A DNA stretch of 64,000 nt from Pseudoramibacter fermentans (lineage in GTDB: Bacteria > Bacillota > Clostridia > Eubacteriales > Eubacteriaceae). Below the pieces are notes generated by a model. That model searched no databases. It was not told where the DNA came from and was given only the letters and a program-made list of their open reading frames with translations. The translations under genes and the position numbers were made by a program. The stretch spans positions 372,001 through 436,000 of the forward strand of contig VOGB01000004.1 in the NCBI GenBank assembly GCA_009493725.1, written 5' to 3'. This document shows positions 34,040 through 43,260 of this stretch, in pieces; the first letter of the stretch is position 1; each line of letters begins with the position of its first letter.

Positions 34040-34690
34040 TTGTCAGAAGAAAAAGAATTAATTCAAAGAAGCTGCGCGTCTTTTGCGGATATTCTGGCCT
34101 CAAAATCAGCAGTTCCTGGCGGCGGTGGTGCGGCGGCACTGGTCGGCGCCCTCGGGTCTGCCCTCGGGATGATGTATTTAAATTTAAGCATCGGCAAGAA
34201 AAAGTACGCACAGCACGAAGCTGATTTTCAGAAGAAGGTTGAGGATCTCGGCGCCATCAAAGACGAGCTGCTGAGCTGTGTCGAAGAGGATGCGGCGGCC
34301 TTTAGGCCGCTGGCCAAGGCGTACAGCATGCCGAAAGACACAGAAGTTGAACGGGAACGCTACCGGGAAACGCTGGAAACCGCGTTGTACACGGCCTGCG
34401 GTGTCCCTGAAAAAATCATGGATTTGTGCGAAGAGGCGCTGGACGCGATCGAAGCTGTCGCAGGGAAGGGCAGCGAGTTAGCGAAAAGCGACGCGGCAGC
34501 TGCGGCGATGCTCTGCATGGCGGCACTCAACGCCGCCCATTTGAATGTGCTCATCAACACGACCAGCATGTCCAATCGCGTGGAAGCAGAGGCCATCACC
34601 GACCGATGCGACAGCAAATTGATGCGCAACAATATTAAAGCCTCGGAGCTGATTGACGAACTCCGGGATGAAATCAGACAGTCCAAATAA
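34040..34690 (+). CDS. fchA: Methenyl-THF cyclohydrolase / cyclodeaminase family protein
   Basis: Predicted 216-residue helical protein of the formiminotransferase-cyclodeaminase C-terminal family. Hallmarks are SAVPGGGGAAALVGALGSAL near the N-terminus and a Lys/Asp region SIGKKKYAQHE. In acetogens FchA converts 10-formyl-THF to methenyl-THF. The start is TTG at 34040, after GGAG at 34028-34031. Its place behind fhs and folD supports the one-carbon role. Confidence 0.93.
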   Translation: MSEEKELIQRSCASFADILASKSAVPGGGGAAALVGALGSALGMMYLNLSIGKKKYAQHEADFQKKVEDLGAIKDELLSCVEEDAAAFRPLAKAYSMPKDTEVERERYRETLETALYTACGVPEKIMDLCEEALDAIEAVAGKGSELAKSDAAAAAMLCMAALNAAHLNVLINTTSMSNRVEAEAITDRCDSKLMRNNIKASELIDELRDEIRQSK

Positions 34691-34704
34691 AGCAGGGGAT
34701 GTTT

Positions 34705-35451
34705 ATGGATCAAAAGGAAGTTTATAAGCTCCTCGAACAGGTGAAATCCGGGGAGATATCGATTGATCAGGCGGTTCTGGATTTGAAAGAAGCGCCCTAT
34801 CAGGATATCGGTTACGCGAAAATAGACACACACCGCGGTTTGAGACAGGGGATCCCGGAGGTCATTTACGGTGCCGGCAAGACGGCCGATCAAATTATCG
34901 GGATCGTCAAAGAAATGACGTCGCACCATCAGAAGAACGTCATGATCACCCGGGTGAGCCCGGAAAAGGCTCAGCGCATTTGCGAAGAAGTCCCGATGAT
35001 TTACCACGAGCTGGCGCGATTTGGCCAGGTCGGCGAAATGCCTGAAAAGACCGGCAAAGGCCGCATCTTGGTGGTGACCGGCGGGACCAGCGATCTGCCA
35101 GTATCCGAAGAGGCGGCGCTGACTGCTGAAATGCTCGGCAATACGGTGGATCGGCTTTACGACGTCGGCGTTTCCGGCCTGCACCGTCTGCTCGATCATC
35201 TCGACGACATTATGAACGCGCGGGTCATTGTGGCGGCCGCCGGCATGGAAGGGGCTTTGGCCAGCGTCGTCGGCGGACTGGCAGACTGCCCGGTCATTGC
35301 CGTCCCGACTTCGGTGGGGTACGGCGCCTCGTTCGGCGGATTGTCGGCGCTTTTGTCGATGCTCAACTCCTGCGCGAGCGGTGTCAGTGTGGTGAATATC
35401 GACAATGGCTTTGGCGCCGGCTATTTGGCCAGCATGATCAATCATATATAA
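34705..35451 (+). CDS. larB: Nickel-pincer cofactor biosynthesis protein LarB
   Basis: Predicted 248-residue carboxylase/hydrolase with a PurE-like C-terminal fold. It carboxylates nicotinic acid adenine dinucleotide in synthesis of the nickel-pincer cofactor of lactate racemase-type enzymes. The N-terminal helical region (YKLLEQVKSGEISIDQA) and the C-terminal VSGLHRLLDHLDDIMNARVI and VPTSVGYGASFGG are typical. ATG 34705 is preferred to 34699 because the AGGGG motif abuts the earlier ATG. larC, larE and a LarA homolog are not in the window. It is the last gene of the one-carbon operon. Confidence 0.92.
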   Translation: MDQKEVYKLLEQVKSGEISIDQAVLDLKEAPYQDIGYAKIDTHRGLRQGIPEVIYGAGKTADQIIGIVKEMTSHHQKNVMITRVSPEKAQRICEEVPMIYHELARFGQVGEMPEKTGKGRILVVTGGTSDLPVSEEAALTAEMLGNTVDRLYDVGVSGLHRLLDHLDDIMNARVIVAAAGMEGALASVVGGLADCPVIAVPTSVGYGASFGGLSALLSMLNSCASGVSVVNIDNGFGAGYLASMINHI

Positions 35452-35476
35452 AAATATACGCTGACAATTCTTAAAG

Positions 35477-35504
35477 AGCCGTAATTCAAACTTTACGGCT
35501 TTTT
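35477..35504 (+). terminator. Terminator after larB
   Basis: Perfect 8-bp stem AGCCGTAA/TTACGGCT (35477-35484 with 35493-35500) and a short T-run, ending the one-carbon operon. Confidence 0.85.
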
Positions 35505-35538
35505 ATTTTTGCATTAAAATAATGGGGCCATTAATCTG

Positions 35539-35547
35539 TGGTATAAT
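35539..35547 (+). promoter_or_regulatory. Extended -10 promoter of the division and cell wall cluster
   Basis: TGG-TATAAT (35539-35547) is a perfect extended -10 box with no clear -35, about 34 bases before rsmH. Confidence 0.55.
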
Positions 35548-35580
35548 GTTTTAATAATTTTCAATTTTTGGAGCTGAAAG

Positions 35581-36540
35581 ATGAAATCAAAGGACCAACA
35601 TATCAGCGTACTGCTCAACGAAACCATCGACGCCTTAAACGTGAAGCCCGACGGCTGTTACGTCGACTGCACGCTGGGCGGCGGCGGACATTCGGAGCAG
35701 ATCGCCGGGCGTTTGTCCGATCAAGGCCGGCTGATCGGCATCGATCAGGACGATTACGCCATCGCCAGAGCCGAGAAGCGTCTTTCGAGCTATCCGTGCC
35801 GTAAGGATTTCGTCCGAGATAATTTCGTCCACCTTCCGGCCATTCTCGATGCACTTCAGATTTCGGCTGTGGACGGTGTCGTCTTTGACCTCGGCGTGTC
35901 GTCTTTTCAGTTCGACCAGCCGGAGCGAGGCTTTTCCTATCACCATGACGGTCCCCTCGATATGCGGATGGACCGGCAGCAGGCATTAACCGCCGCGGAT
36001 GTGGTCAATACCTACTCGGAACAGGCGCTCAAGCAGGTGATTTTCGAATACGGAGAAGATAAATTGGCCGGCCGTATCGCGAGAGCGATTGTCAGCCGGA
36101 GAAAGACGCAGCCGTTTCGGCGGACGCTGGATTTAGCCGATGTGATTCGGGATGCCACGCCTGAAAAATTCAGACGAAAGGGTCATCCGGCTAAAAAGAC
36201 ATTTCAAGCGCTGCGCATCGAAGTCAACGGCGAGCTGAGAATTTTGACCCAGGCCGTCAAAAATGCGATCGACCGGACGAAACCGGGCGGACGCATCTGT
36301 GTCATTACCTTTCACTCGCTGGAGGACCGGCAGATCAAGCAGCTGTTCAACGAGCAGGCCGACCCCTGCATTTGTCCGCCGGAATTTCCGGTGTGCGTCT
36401 GCGGCAGAAAACCTACAATAAAAAAGATAACGCGCAAGCCTATCGCCCCATCAGCTGAAGAAGTGCAGGACAACAGGCGGGCGAGAAGCGCCAAGCTCAG
36501 GGTCGCAGAGCGTCTGGAACGCGAAGAAACTAAAGGATAA
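35581..36540 (+). CDS. rsmH: 16S rRNA (cytosine-1402-N4)-methyltransferase RsmH
   Basis: Predicted 319-residue methyltransferase, the usual first or second gene of division clusters. Motif I is VDCTLGGGGHSEQIA, followed by GIDQDDYAIARAEKRL, the active-site region VFDLGVSSFQFDQPERGFS, DMRMD and the C-terminal CVITFHSLEDRQIK. mraZ, usually just upstream, is absent. Confidence 0.97.
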   Translation: MKSKDQHISVLLNETIDALNVKPDGCYVDCTLGGGGHSEQIAGRLSDQGRLIGIDQDDYAIARAEKRLSSYPCRKDFVRDNFVHLPAILDALQISAVDGVVFDLGVSSFQFDQPERGFSYHHDGPLDMRMDRQQALTAADVVNTYSEQALKQVIFEYGEDKLAGRIARAIVSRRKTQPFRRTLDLADVIRDATPEKFRRKGHPAKKTFQALRIEVNGELRILTQAVKNAIDRTKPGGRICVITFHSLEDRQIKQLFNEQADPCICPPEFPVCVCGRKPTIKKITRKPIAPSAEEVQDNRRARSAKLRVAERLEREETKG

Positions 36541-36542
36541 AT

Positions 36543-37031
36543 ATGCCAAACGCGAATCAAAGTCATCCGAAAAGATCCCGATCAAAATCTCAAACAGTGA
36601 AATCCCGGGGAAAACAGACACAGACAAAGCCGCCCCGCGCATCCCATCGGCGCAGAAAATCTGGAAAAAGGCGCCGCTCTGGCAGAAAGCTCAGGCCAGA
36701 TGTGCTGATCATTATTGTGGTCTTTGCCATTGCCTTTGGGGCATTGATTCAGCAGGCCGCTATTTTGAGACTCGATCGGCAGATCAGTAATCTTCAAGAT
36801 CAGGTCAACACCCAGAAATCCCTCAACGATTCGAAGGAAGGGAAAATCGTCAGCTCTCACAATCTTGCGAAAATTGAAAAAAAGGCGCGAAGCTACGGGA
36901 TGAGCGAGCCGAAGGCAGATCAATACGTCTACATGGTCCCGAAGCATCAGAAAAAACAGAAAACAAATTTCGATTATCTAATCGATTGGTTTAAGGCGAA
37001 ACTTTCGAAATATGGAATCATCAAGAAATAA
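36543..37031 (+). CDS. ftsL: FtsL-like cell division protein
   Basis: Predicted 162-residue bitopic membrane protein: a very basic N-terminal cytoplasmic part of about 50 residues, one transmembrane helix (VLIIIVVFAIAFGALIQQ), then a coiled coil with a short DivIC/FtsL-type tail. FtsL joins DivIB and DivIC in the septal complex. Assignment rests on topology and position between rsmH and the transpeptidase gene, since the sequence is poorly conserved. Its end overlaps the next gene by 20 bases. Confidence 0.82.
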   Translation: MPNANQSHPKRSRSKSQTVKSRGKQTQTKPPRASHRRRKSGKRRRSGRKLRPDVLIIIVVFAIAFGALIQQAAILRLDRQISNLQDQVNTQKSLNDSKEGKIVSSHNLAKIEKKARSYGMSEPKADQYVYMVPKHQKKQKTNFDYLIDWFKAKLSKYGIIKK

Positions 37032-39465
37032 AAAAACCACTCACAAATCAAAAAAAAGTGGCCAGGAGCCGCTGACACCAGCCGCGAAGCAGCGGCGCCT
37101 GCAAAATAGACGCGTGGCCTTTATCTTGGTCATTTTTCTCATTCTCGCGGCGGTCATTGTCGGCAAACTGGTTTATCTGCAGATCATCGATTCGTCAGAT
37201 CAATACGCAAGACAAGTCGATCAGGTTGTCGATCAGGTTCAGGTGCAGGCCTCCCGCGGCAACATCTACGACCGCAACGGGAACATCCTGGCTCAGGATT
37301 CGTCGGCGAAAGCCGTCTACATTATCCCGTCTGAAATCACAGACGAAGATAAACTGGTTAAGGAATTGGCCAAAAAGCTCGACTTGAAGGAAGAGAGCCT
37401 GAGGAAAAAAGCGGAAAAGCTTGAGAATGACTACGTTATCGTCAAGAACAGCATCTCGGCGAGTGAAGGACAGCGCGCCCACGCCCTCGACCGCGACGGC
37501 TTGAAATACCGGGACGGCACGCTCTACGCTTATCCGGACAAAATCGACGACGCGAAGTCCACGGCGAAGGCGCTGGCGGCGATTTTTGACAACCTGTCCT
37601 ACAAAACAGCCCTTGGCTACTTGACGGAAAAAGAAAATTCAGCGGTTTTGATCAAAAGCCAGGTGGACAATTCGCTGGCGAACAAAATTCTCAAGGACAT
37701 GACCGTGAAGAAAAACGGCGAGGTTCAGTCGACCAATGGGGTTGAGCTCATCGACGACAGCCGCCGCTATTACACCAACGGTAATTTTGCGTCCTACGTT
37801 CTGGGATTTACAAACCAAAACTATCAAGGCGTCAGCGGTGTGGAAAGCACGTACAACAGCTGGCTCTCAGGTCAAAATGGTCTGGCTTATCTCCAGAAGG
37901 ACGCGTCAGGCAACACACTGCCGTCCTTGACCAAGGTGGTCAAGCAGCCGAAAAAGGGCAAGGATCTGGTCCTGACCATCGACAGCAATATTCAGATCAT
38001 GGCTGAAAAGGCTCTGAACGAATCGATCAAGGAATGGAAGGCCAAACGCGGCACGGCGATCGTCATGGATGTGGATACGGGTGAAATCCTGGCGATGGCG
38101 ACGAAGCCGGATTACGATTTAAACAACCCTTACACGTTAAACAAAACCTACGCCAAGAATTACAGCGACCAGCTCGACGGCAAGTCCAATGCCGACAAGC
38201 TGAATCTCATGTGGAGCAATCCGGCTGTCAGCTTTACTTACGAGCCGGGCTCGACCTTCAAGCCGATCACGGCTTCATCCGCCTTTGAAGAAGGGGCGAT
38301 TTCGCCGTCGGACAAGGTGGTCTGCAATGGATCAATTAACATCGACGGTGTGACGATCAATTGTACTGCGACCCACGGCGTTCAAACTGCGGCTGAAGCG
38401 GTTTCAAATTCGTGCAACCCTGGTCTGGTGCAGATCATTCAGAAGCTTGATCCTACGCTGTTCTACCGTTACGCCTACGATTATGGCTTTGGTAAGACCA
38501 CCGGGATCGAACTGCCGGGTGAAGAAGCCGGTGTGATGACGCGTGTATTTAAATCGGGCAATTCGATTAATCTACTCGACTATTCAAACCTGTCCTTTGG
38601 ACAGGGGTTGATGACGACGCCAATTCAGCTATTGAGTGCGCTGAACAGCGTCATCAATAACGGGCATTATATGCGCCCGACGGTGATCTCGTCTCAAAAT
38701 AAGGGCATCAGCTCTAATGCGTCGACGAGCGCTTCAAAGCAGATTATTTCCAAGGCGACGTCAAAGGAAATGCGTCAGATCATGGAAAAGGTGGTCACCA
38801 ATAACCCGGAACTCGCGTCATTGGCTGGTGATTACAGCATCGGCGGAAAGACCGGGACGGCACAGAAAGTTGAAAACGGCGAATACTCCCACTCGAAACA
38901 CGTGACATCCTTCTTTGGATTTACGCCGGTCAAGAACCCGAAATACGCAGTCCTGGTGGTCATCGATGAAGCCCAGAGCGGCGCGTACGGCGCCCAGTCG
39001 GCGGCGCCGGCGGCGATCAAGATCCTGCAGCAGACGTCAGATTACATGAACCCGAGCAGCAAATCGTCGACCAAGATGACGAAAAACACGGTGACGGTTC
39101 CGGACGTCACAGGACAGGAAGTGGAATTTGCCAAAGAAATCCTGAAGGAAAAGGGCATCACTTACAAAGTGGACGACAGTGCCGGCGGCAGTGTTGTGGT
39201 TTCCCAAAGCTTGAAGGCTAAATCGACGTACAAGAGCGGCAAGACGATGGTACTGGTGACCGGGAAGAGCGCGGACGACACCAACGCGAAGGTCACCGTT
39301 CCGGATTTATCCGGCATGAATATTCAGGAGGCCAATGAAATTTTGACGGGACTTGGCCTGAAAATAAAAGTCAAAGGCTCAGGCTTTGCGGTGAGCCAGA
39401 ACCCGAAAGCAGGGACGAAGGTCAACCGTAATTCGAAGGTTACCGTGACCTTTAAACAAAAATAA
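37012..39465 (+). CDS. Class B penicillin-binding protein with two PASTA domains
   Basis: Predicted 817-residue septal transpeptidase (PBP2X/FtsI type). One N-terminal transmembrane helix follows a basic tail, then a dimerisation domain and the transpeptidase domain with active-site Ser414 in PGSTFKP, Ser467-Cys-Asn469 and Lys613-Thr-Gly in GGKTGTAQK. Two PASTA domains follow from about residue 692 (start TVPDVTGQEVE; second TVPDLSGMNIQ). It partners with the SEDS polymerase FtsW of the same cluster. The ATG at 37012 lies within ftsL. Confidence 0.95.
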   Translation: MESSRNKKTTHKSKKSGQEPLTPAAKQRRLQNRRVAFILVIFLILAAVIVGKLVYLQIIDSSDQYARQVDQVVDQVQVQASRGNIYDRNGNILAQDSSAKAVYIIPSEITDEDKLVKELAKKLDLKEESLRKKAEKLENDYVIVKNSISASEGQRAHALDRDGLKYRDGTLYAYPDKIDDAKSTAKALAAIFDNLSYKTALGYLTEKENSAVLIKSQVDNSLANKILKDMTVKKNGEVQSTNGVELIDDSRRYYTNGNFASYVLGFTNQNYQGVSGVESTYNSWLSGQNGLAYLQKDASGNTLPSLTKVVKQPKKGKDLVLTIDSNIQIMAEKALNESIKEWKAKRGTAIVMDVDTGEILAMATKPDYDLNNPYTLNKTYAKNYSDQLDGKSNADKLNLMWSNPAVSFTYEPGSTFKPITASSAFEEGAISPSDKVVCNGSINIDGVTINCTATHGVQTAAEAVSNSCNPGLVQIIQKLDPTLFYRYAYDYGFGKTTGIELPGEEAGVMTRVFKSGNSINLLDYSNLSFGQGLMTTPIQLLSALNSVINNGHYMRPTVISSQNKGISSNASTSASKQIISKATSKEMRQIMEKVVTNNPELASLAGDYSIGGKTGTAQKVENGEYSHSKHVTSFFGFTPVKNPKYAVLVVIDEAQSGAYGAQSAAPAAIKILQQTSDYMNPSSKSSTKMTKNTVTVPDVTGQEVEFAKEILKEKGITYKVDDSAGGSVVVSQSLKAKSTYKSGKTMVLVTGKSADDTNAKVTVPDLSGMNIQEANEILTGLGLKIKVKGSGFAVSQNPKAGTKVNRNSKVTVTFKQK

Positions 39466-39489
39466 TCACAAGGAAAGAAGGCAGATGTA

Positions 39490-40851
39490 ATGGGATTTAA
39501 ACCATGGACAGCAGAAGAGGCTGCGCAGATTGTAGGCGGAAAAATAACAGAAGGTGACGGCACGCAGCCGATTACCGGCGTGGTGATCGACAGTCGGATT
39601 GTGAAAGCTGGCGATCTTTACGTGCCGATTATCGGAGAAAACAACGACGGCCACCGTTTTATTAAAGCGGCCTGCGCAGCTGGCGCATCGGCGTATCTGT
39701 GCGACACAGATCATCAGGATCAGATCAGCGTAGCGGGTGCCGTTAAAATTGTCGTGGCCTCCACGATGGAAGCGCTTAGACAGCTGGCGGCGGCCAACCG
39801 CGCACGGTACGATATTCCAGTCGTCGCGGTGACTGGCTCCGCCGGAAAAACGACGACGAAGGATTTGATCGCCTCGGTGCTTGGCGTAAAGAAGCACGTC
39901 ATGAAGACGCAGGGGAATTTCAACAACGAGATCGGCGTACCGCTGACACTTTTTCAGCTCACACCTGAACACGAGGCTGCAGTCGTCGAAATGGGGATGA
40001 ACCATTTAAAGGAAATTCACCGTTCAATTTTTGAAGTGAAGCCCCACATTGGGGTCATTACCAATATTGGCTCGGCCCATCTGGAAAATCTCGGTTCCAA
40101 GGACAACACCCTTAAAGCGAAAAAGGAAATCCTCGAGACCATGGGACCAGACGATATTGCACTGGTCAATGGCGACGATCCTTACCTCCGGAAAGTTGTG
40201 TCCGATCCTTACCGCGTGATGCGCATCGGGATTCATCAGGCGGATGTGGATTTCCTCGCTGAAAACATCAGCCAGGACGCGGCGGGATCGACCTTTACGG
40301 TCCGCGGCAGCCAGTATCATTTCAGATATCCCGGCGAACACAACATCTACAACTGTCTAATGGCCATTGGCGTCGGACTGATCTACCATTACACGCCAGA
40401 AGAAATTCAGGCAGGGATGGACGCCTTTGTACCGAGCGGCAACCGGATGAAGCGGGAAGAAATCGCCGGCCTTCACGTGATTGACGATTCTTACAACGCC
40501 AATCCGGAATCGGTCAAAGCGGCGCTGAACACCATATCGGCACAGGCGGACGGCCGCGTCGTTGCCGTTTTGGGCGATATGCTCGAAATCGGGAAGGACA
40601 GTGCGGCAAAACACCGGGAAGTCGGTGCGTACGCAGCGAAAAAGGCGGCCGTCGTCATTGCCGTTGGGCCGCTTTCTGAAAATACGGCACAGGGCGCGGA
40701 AAATAACGGCGCGGAAGTTTACCGTGCGGAAAACGCTGACGCGGCAGCTGAAATTTTGAAGGCTGTAGCAAAGCCGAGGGATACCGTTTTGCTGAAGGCC
40801 TCCCACAGCATGAACATCGGCAGTGTCGCAGATCGATTAAAATCAAATTAA
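39490..40851 (+). CDS. murF: UDP-MurNAc-tripeptide--D-Ala-D-Ala ligase MurF
   Basis: Predicted 453-residue ligase that adds D-alanyl-D-alanine to the UDP-MurNAc tripeptide. The ATP loop is VTGSAGKTTTKD, with the Mur central segments NFNNEIGVPLTLFQL and EMGMNHLKEI. The C-terminal domain has IDDSYNANPESVKAAL and AVLGDMLEIG. It follows the PBP gene by 24 bases. Confidence 0.96.
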   Translation: MGFKPWTAEEAAQIVGGKITEGDGTQPITGVVIDSRIVKAGDLYVPIIGENNDGHRFIKAACAAGASAYLCDTDHQDQISVAGAVKIVVASTMEALRQLAAANRARYDIPVVAVTGSAGKTTTKDLIASVLGVKKHVMKTQGNFNNEIGVPLTLFQLTPEHEAAVVEMGMNHLKEIHRSIFEVKPHIGVITNIGSAHLENLGSKDNTLKAKKEILETMGPDDIALVNGDDPYLRKVVSDPYRVMRIGIHQADVDFLAENISQDAAGSTFTVRGSQYHFRYPGEHNIYNCLMAIGVGLIYHYTPEEIQAGMDAFVPSGNRMKREEIAGLHVIDDSYNANPESVKAALNTISAQADGRVVAVLGDMLEIGKDSAAKHREVGAYAAKKAAVVIAVGPLSENTAQGAENNGAEVYRAENADAAAEILKAVAKPRDTVLLKASHSMNIGSVADRLKSN

Positions 40852-40887
40852 GACCAGTCAAACCAAAGAATAAGGAGTATTTATATT

Positions 40888-41856
40888 ATGGAAAGCATAC
40901 ACGCTGCGTTTATTTCGTTGATTATCAGCTTTGTGCTGGTCTGGATTGGTACAAAATTGTTTCTGCCAGTTCTGCATAAGCTCAATTTCGGCCAGGCCAT
41001 TCGCGAGGAAGGGCCGAAGAGCCATCAGAAAAAATCCGGCACGCCGACGATGGGCGGCATCGTGATTCAGGGCGGCATTCTGATCGCGATGATCGTTTTT
41101 ACATTCATCGTTGGGAAAGATCTGCTGTTTCCGCTGCTCGGCATGATTGCCTTTGGAGTGATCGGCTTTATCGATGACTTTATCAAAGTCACGGCACACC
41201 ACAATCTGGGGCTGCGTGCCTGGCAGAAGCTGGTGCTCCAAATCGCCGCGGCAATTGTCATCGCGGTTTACGCGGGGACCAATCCCGACATTGGCACACA
41301 GCTGGTGGTGCCTTTCAGCCACAAACTTGTCGATTTGGGCTGGGGATTCTATCCCTTTACGGTCTTTGTCATCGTAGCGGTGACCAACGCGGTTAATCTG
41401 ACGGACGGTCTTGACGGGCTGTGCGCCGGGGTGACGGCCTTTGTGATGATTTTCTTCATGACGGTGGCCATTGTCGTCAAGGATGCGGAAATCGCCGCCT
41501 TTGCCGGTGCGGTCGTAGGCGGCTGCTTTGGATTTTTGCGCTGGAATTCCAATCCGGCCAATATTTTCATGGGCGATACCGGTTCATTGGCATTGGGCGC
41601 AGCGGTCACGATGACCGCGATCACGCTGAGACTTCAGATATTTATTCTGATCGCGGGCTTCATTTATTTCCTAGAAGCCCTTTCCGTCATTATGCAGGTG
41701 ACCTATTTCAAAGCGACCCACGGCAAGCGGATTTTTAAAATGACGCCGATTCATCATCATTTTGAATTATCCGGTTGGAGTGAAACCCGCGTGGTGACCG
41801 TATTCTGGATTGTAACGGTAATTTGCGTCAGCGTCGCCATGCTGGCCATTTTCTAA
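40888..41856 (+). CDS. mraY: Phospho-MurNAc-pentapeptide transferase MraY
   Basis: Predicted 322-residue membrane enzyme with about ten helices that makes lipid I from UDP-MurNAc-pentapeptide and undecaprenyl phosphate. Family motifs visible are HQKKSGTPTMGGI, the Asp pair in GFIDDFIKV, NAVNLTDGLDGL and the C-terminal MTPIHHHFELSGWSE. Confidence 0.97.
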   Translation: MESIHAAFISLIISFVLVWIGTKLFLPVLHKLNFGQAIREEGPKSHQKKSGTPTMGGIVIQGGILIAMIVFTFIVGKDLLFPLLGMIAFGVIGFIDDFIKVTAHHNLGLRAWQKLVLQIAAAIVIAVYAGTNPDIGTQLVVPFSHKLVDLGWGFYPFTVFVIVAVTNAVNLTDGLDGLCAGVTAFVMIFFMTVAIVVKDAEIAAFAGAVVGGCFGFLRWNSNPANIFMGDTGSLALGAAVTMTAITLRLQIFILIAGFIYFLEALSVIMQVTYFKATHGKRIFKMTPIHHHFELSGWSETRVVTVFWIVTVICVSVAMLAIF

Positions 41857-41883
41857 AATTAATATTGAGGAGGAAGATTCAAT

Positions 41884-43260
41884 ATGAAGACGTATTTAGT
41901 GATTGGAGCGGAACGCAGCGGCATTGCAGTGACGCGGGCGCTTCTATTAAATAGACAATCGGTTATTTTGACGGACACGAAGGATTTTAATGTGATCGCC
42001 AAAGCTTCTCCAGCCATTGCGGAAGCTTTTGAAGCGCTGCCGAAAACCCATCTGTCCTGCTTTTTCGGAAGCCAAGTCCCGAAAAGCGTCGTCAACGGCG
42101 TTTCCGCGGTCATTCCCAGTCCAGGTGTGCCGTTGACCATTCCGGTTATTCAGGAAGCTTACAAAAAAAACATTCCGGTCATCAGCGAGGTAGAAGCAGC
42201 GTACCGGATGACCTCCACGCCTTTTGTCGGCATTACCGGTACAAACGGCAAAACAACGACCACATCACTGACCGGTGAAATTTTCAAGCTGGACGATCGT
42301 TATCCCAATGTCTACGTGGTCGGCAACATCGGCAATGCGGTGACGCATTACGTCAACACGTCTACGCCGTCTGATCTTTATGTCGCTGAGCTTTCGAGCT
42401 TCCAGCTGGAAACCACGGATACGTTCAGACCGAAGGCAGCTGCGATTTTGAACCTTTCGCCAGACCATCTTGATCGCCACGGCACCCTCGACAATTATTA
42501 CAAGGCCAAGGCGAAGATTTTCCAAAATCAAACGCCGGATGATATTCTCGTCGTCAACGCCGACGACGACAATGTGTTGAAGTACACAGCGGACGCAAAA
42601 TCCAAAAAGATCAGCTTCAGTCTGGAAAAACGCGTGGCGCCGGGGATTTATCAAAAGGACGGCAAGGTCTACGTCGCCGAAGGGGACGACCCGGAAAAGG
42701 ATGTAATGGTCAGTGCCGTTTCGGACATCACGATCAAAGGGCCGCACAATGTGATGAATGCGATGGCGGCGATCGGACTGACCTATTTCACAGGGGTTTC
42801 CTTAAGCAATATCCGCAAAGGGCTGAAGGACTTCAAGGGCGTTGAACATCGTCAGGAATTTGTCGCGACGATTGACGGCGTCGACTACATCAACGATTCC
42901 AAGGGCACCAACACCGATGCGACGATTACGGCACTGAAAGCGATGGAAAAGCCGACGATACTCATTGCAGGCGGATACGACAAGAAAGAAGATTACACCA
43001 AGCTGATGGGCTACGTTAAGGATAAGGTGAAGCTGATGATTCTGCTCGGTGCAACAGCGAAGAATATTGCAGCCACAGCAGATCAGTGCGGATTCAGCGA
43101 CTATATCTTCGTCAAGGATTATCCAGAAGCCGTGAAAACTGCCAAGGAAAAAGCTGTCTCCGGCGATGTCGTGCTGCTCTCGCCGGCCTGCGCAAGCTGG
43201 GATATGTTTGCCAATTACGAAGACCGCGGCGACTTGTTCAAGCAGCTCGTTAAAGCGTAA
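41884..43260 (+). CDS. murD: UDP-MurNAc-L-alanine--D-glutamate ligase MurD
   Basis: Predicted 458-residue ligase. The N-terminal Rossmann-like domain (TYLVIGAERSGIAVTRALL) is followed by the ATP loop GITGTNGKTTTTS, the central ELSSFQLETTD and NLSPDHLDRHG, and the C-terminal GVEHRQEF and NDSKGTNTDAT. The stop TAA shares one base with the ftsW start, so the two are coupled. Confidence 0.97.
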   Translation: MKTYLVIGAERSGIAVTRALLLNRQSVILTDTKDFNVIAKASPAIAEAFEALPKTHLSCFFGSQVPKSVVNGVSAVIPSPGVPLTIPVIQEAYKKNIPVISEVEAAYRMTSTPFVGITGTNGKTTTTSLTGEIFKLDDRYPNVYVVGNIGNAVTHYVNTSTPSDLYVAELSSFQLETTDTFRPKAAAILNLSPDHLDRHGTLDNYYKAKAKIFQNQTPDDILVVNADDDNVLKYTADAKSKKISFSLEKRVAPGIYQKDGKVYVAEGDDPEKDVMVSAVSDITIKGPHNVMNAMAAIGLTYFTGVSLSNIRKGLKDFKGVEHRQEFVATIDGVDYINDSKGTNTDATITALKAMEKPTILIAGGYDKKEDYTKLMGYVKDKVKLMILLGATAKNIAATADQCGFSDYIFVKDYPEAVKTAKEKAVSGDVVLLSPACASWDMFANYEDRGDLFKQLVKA

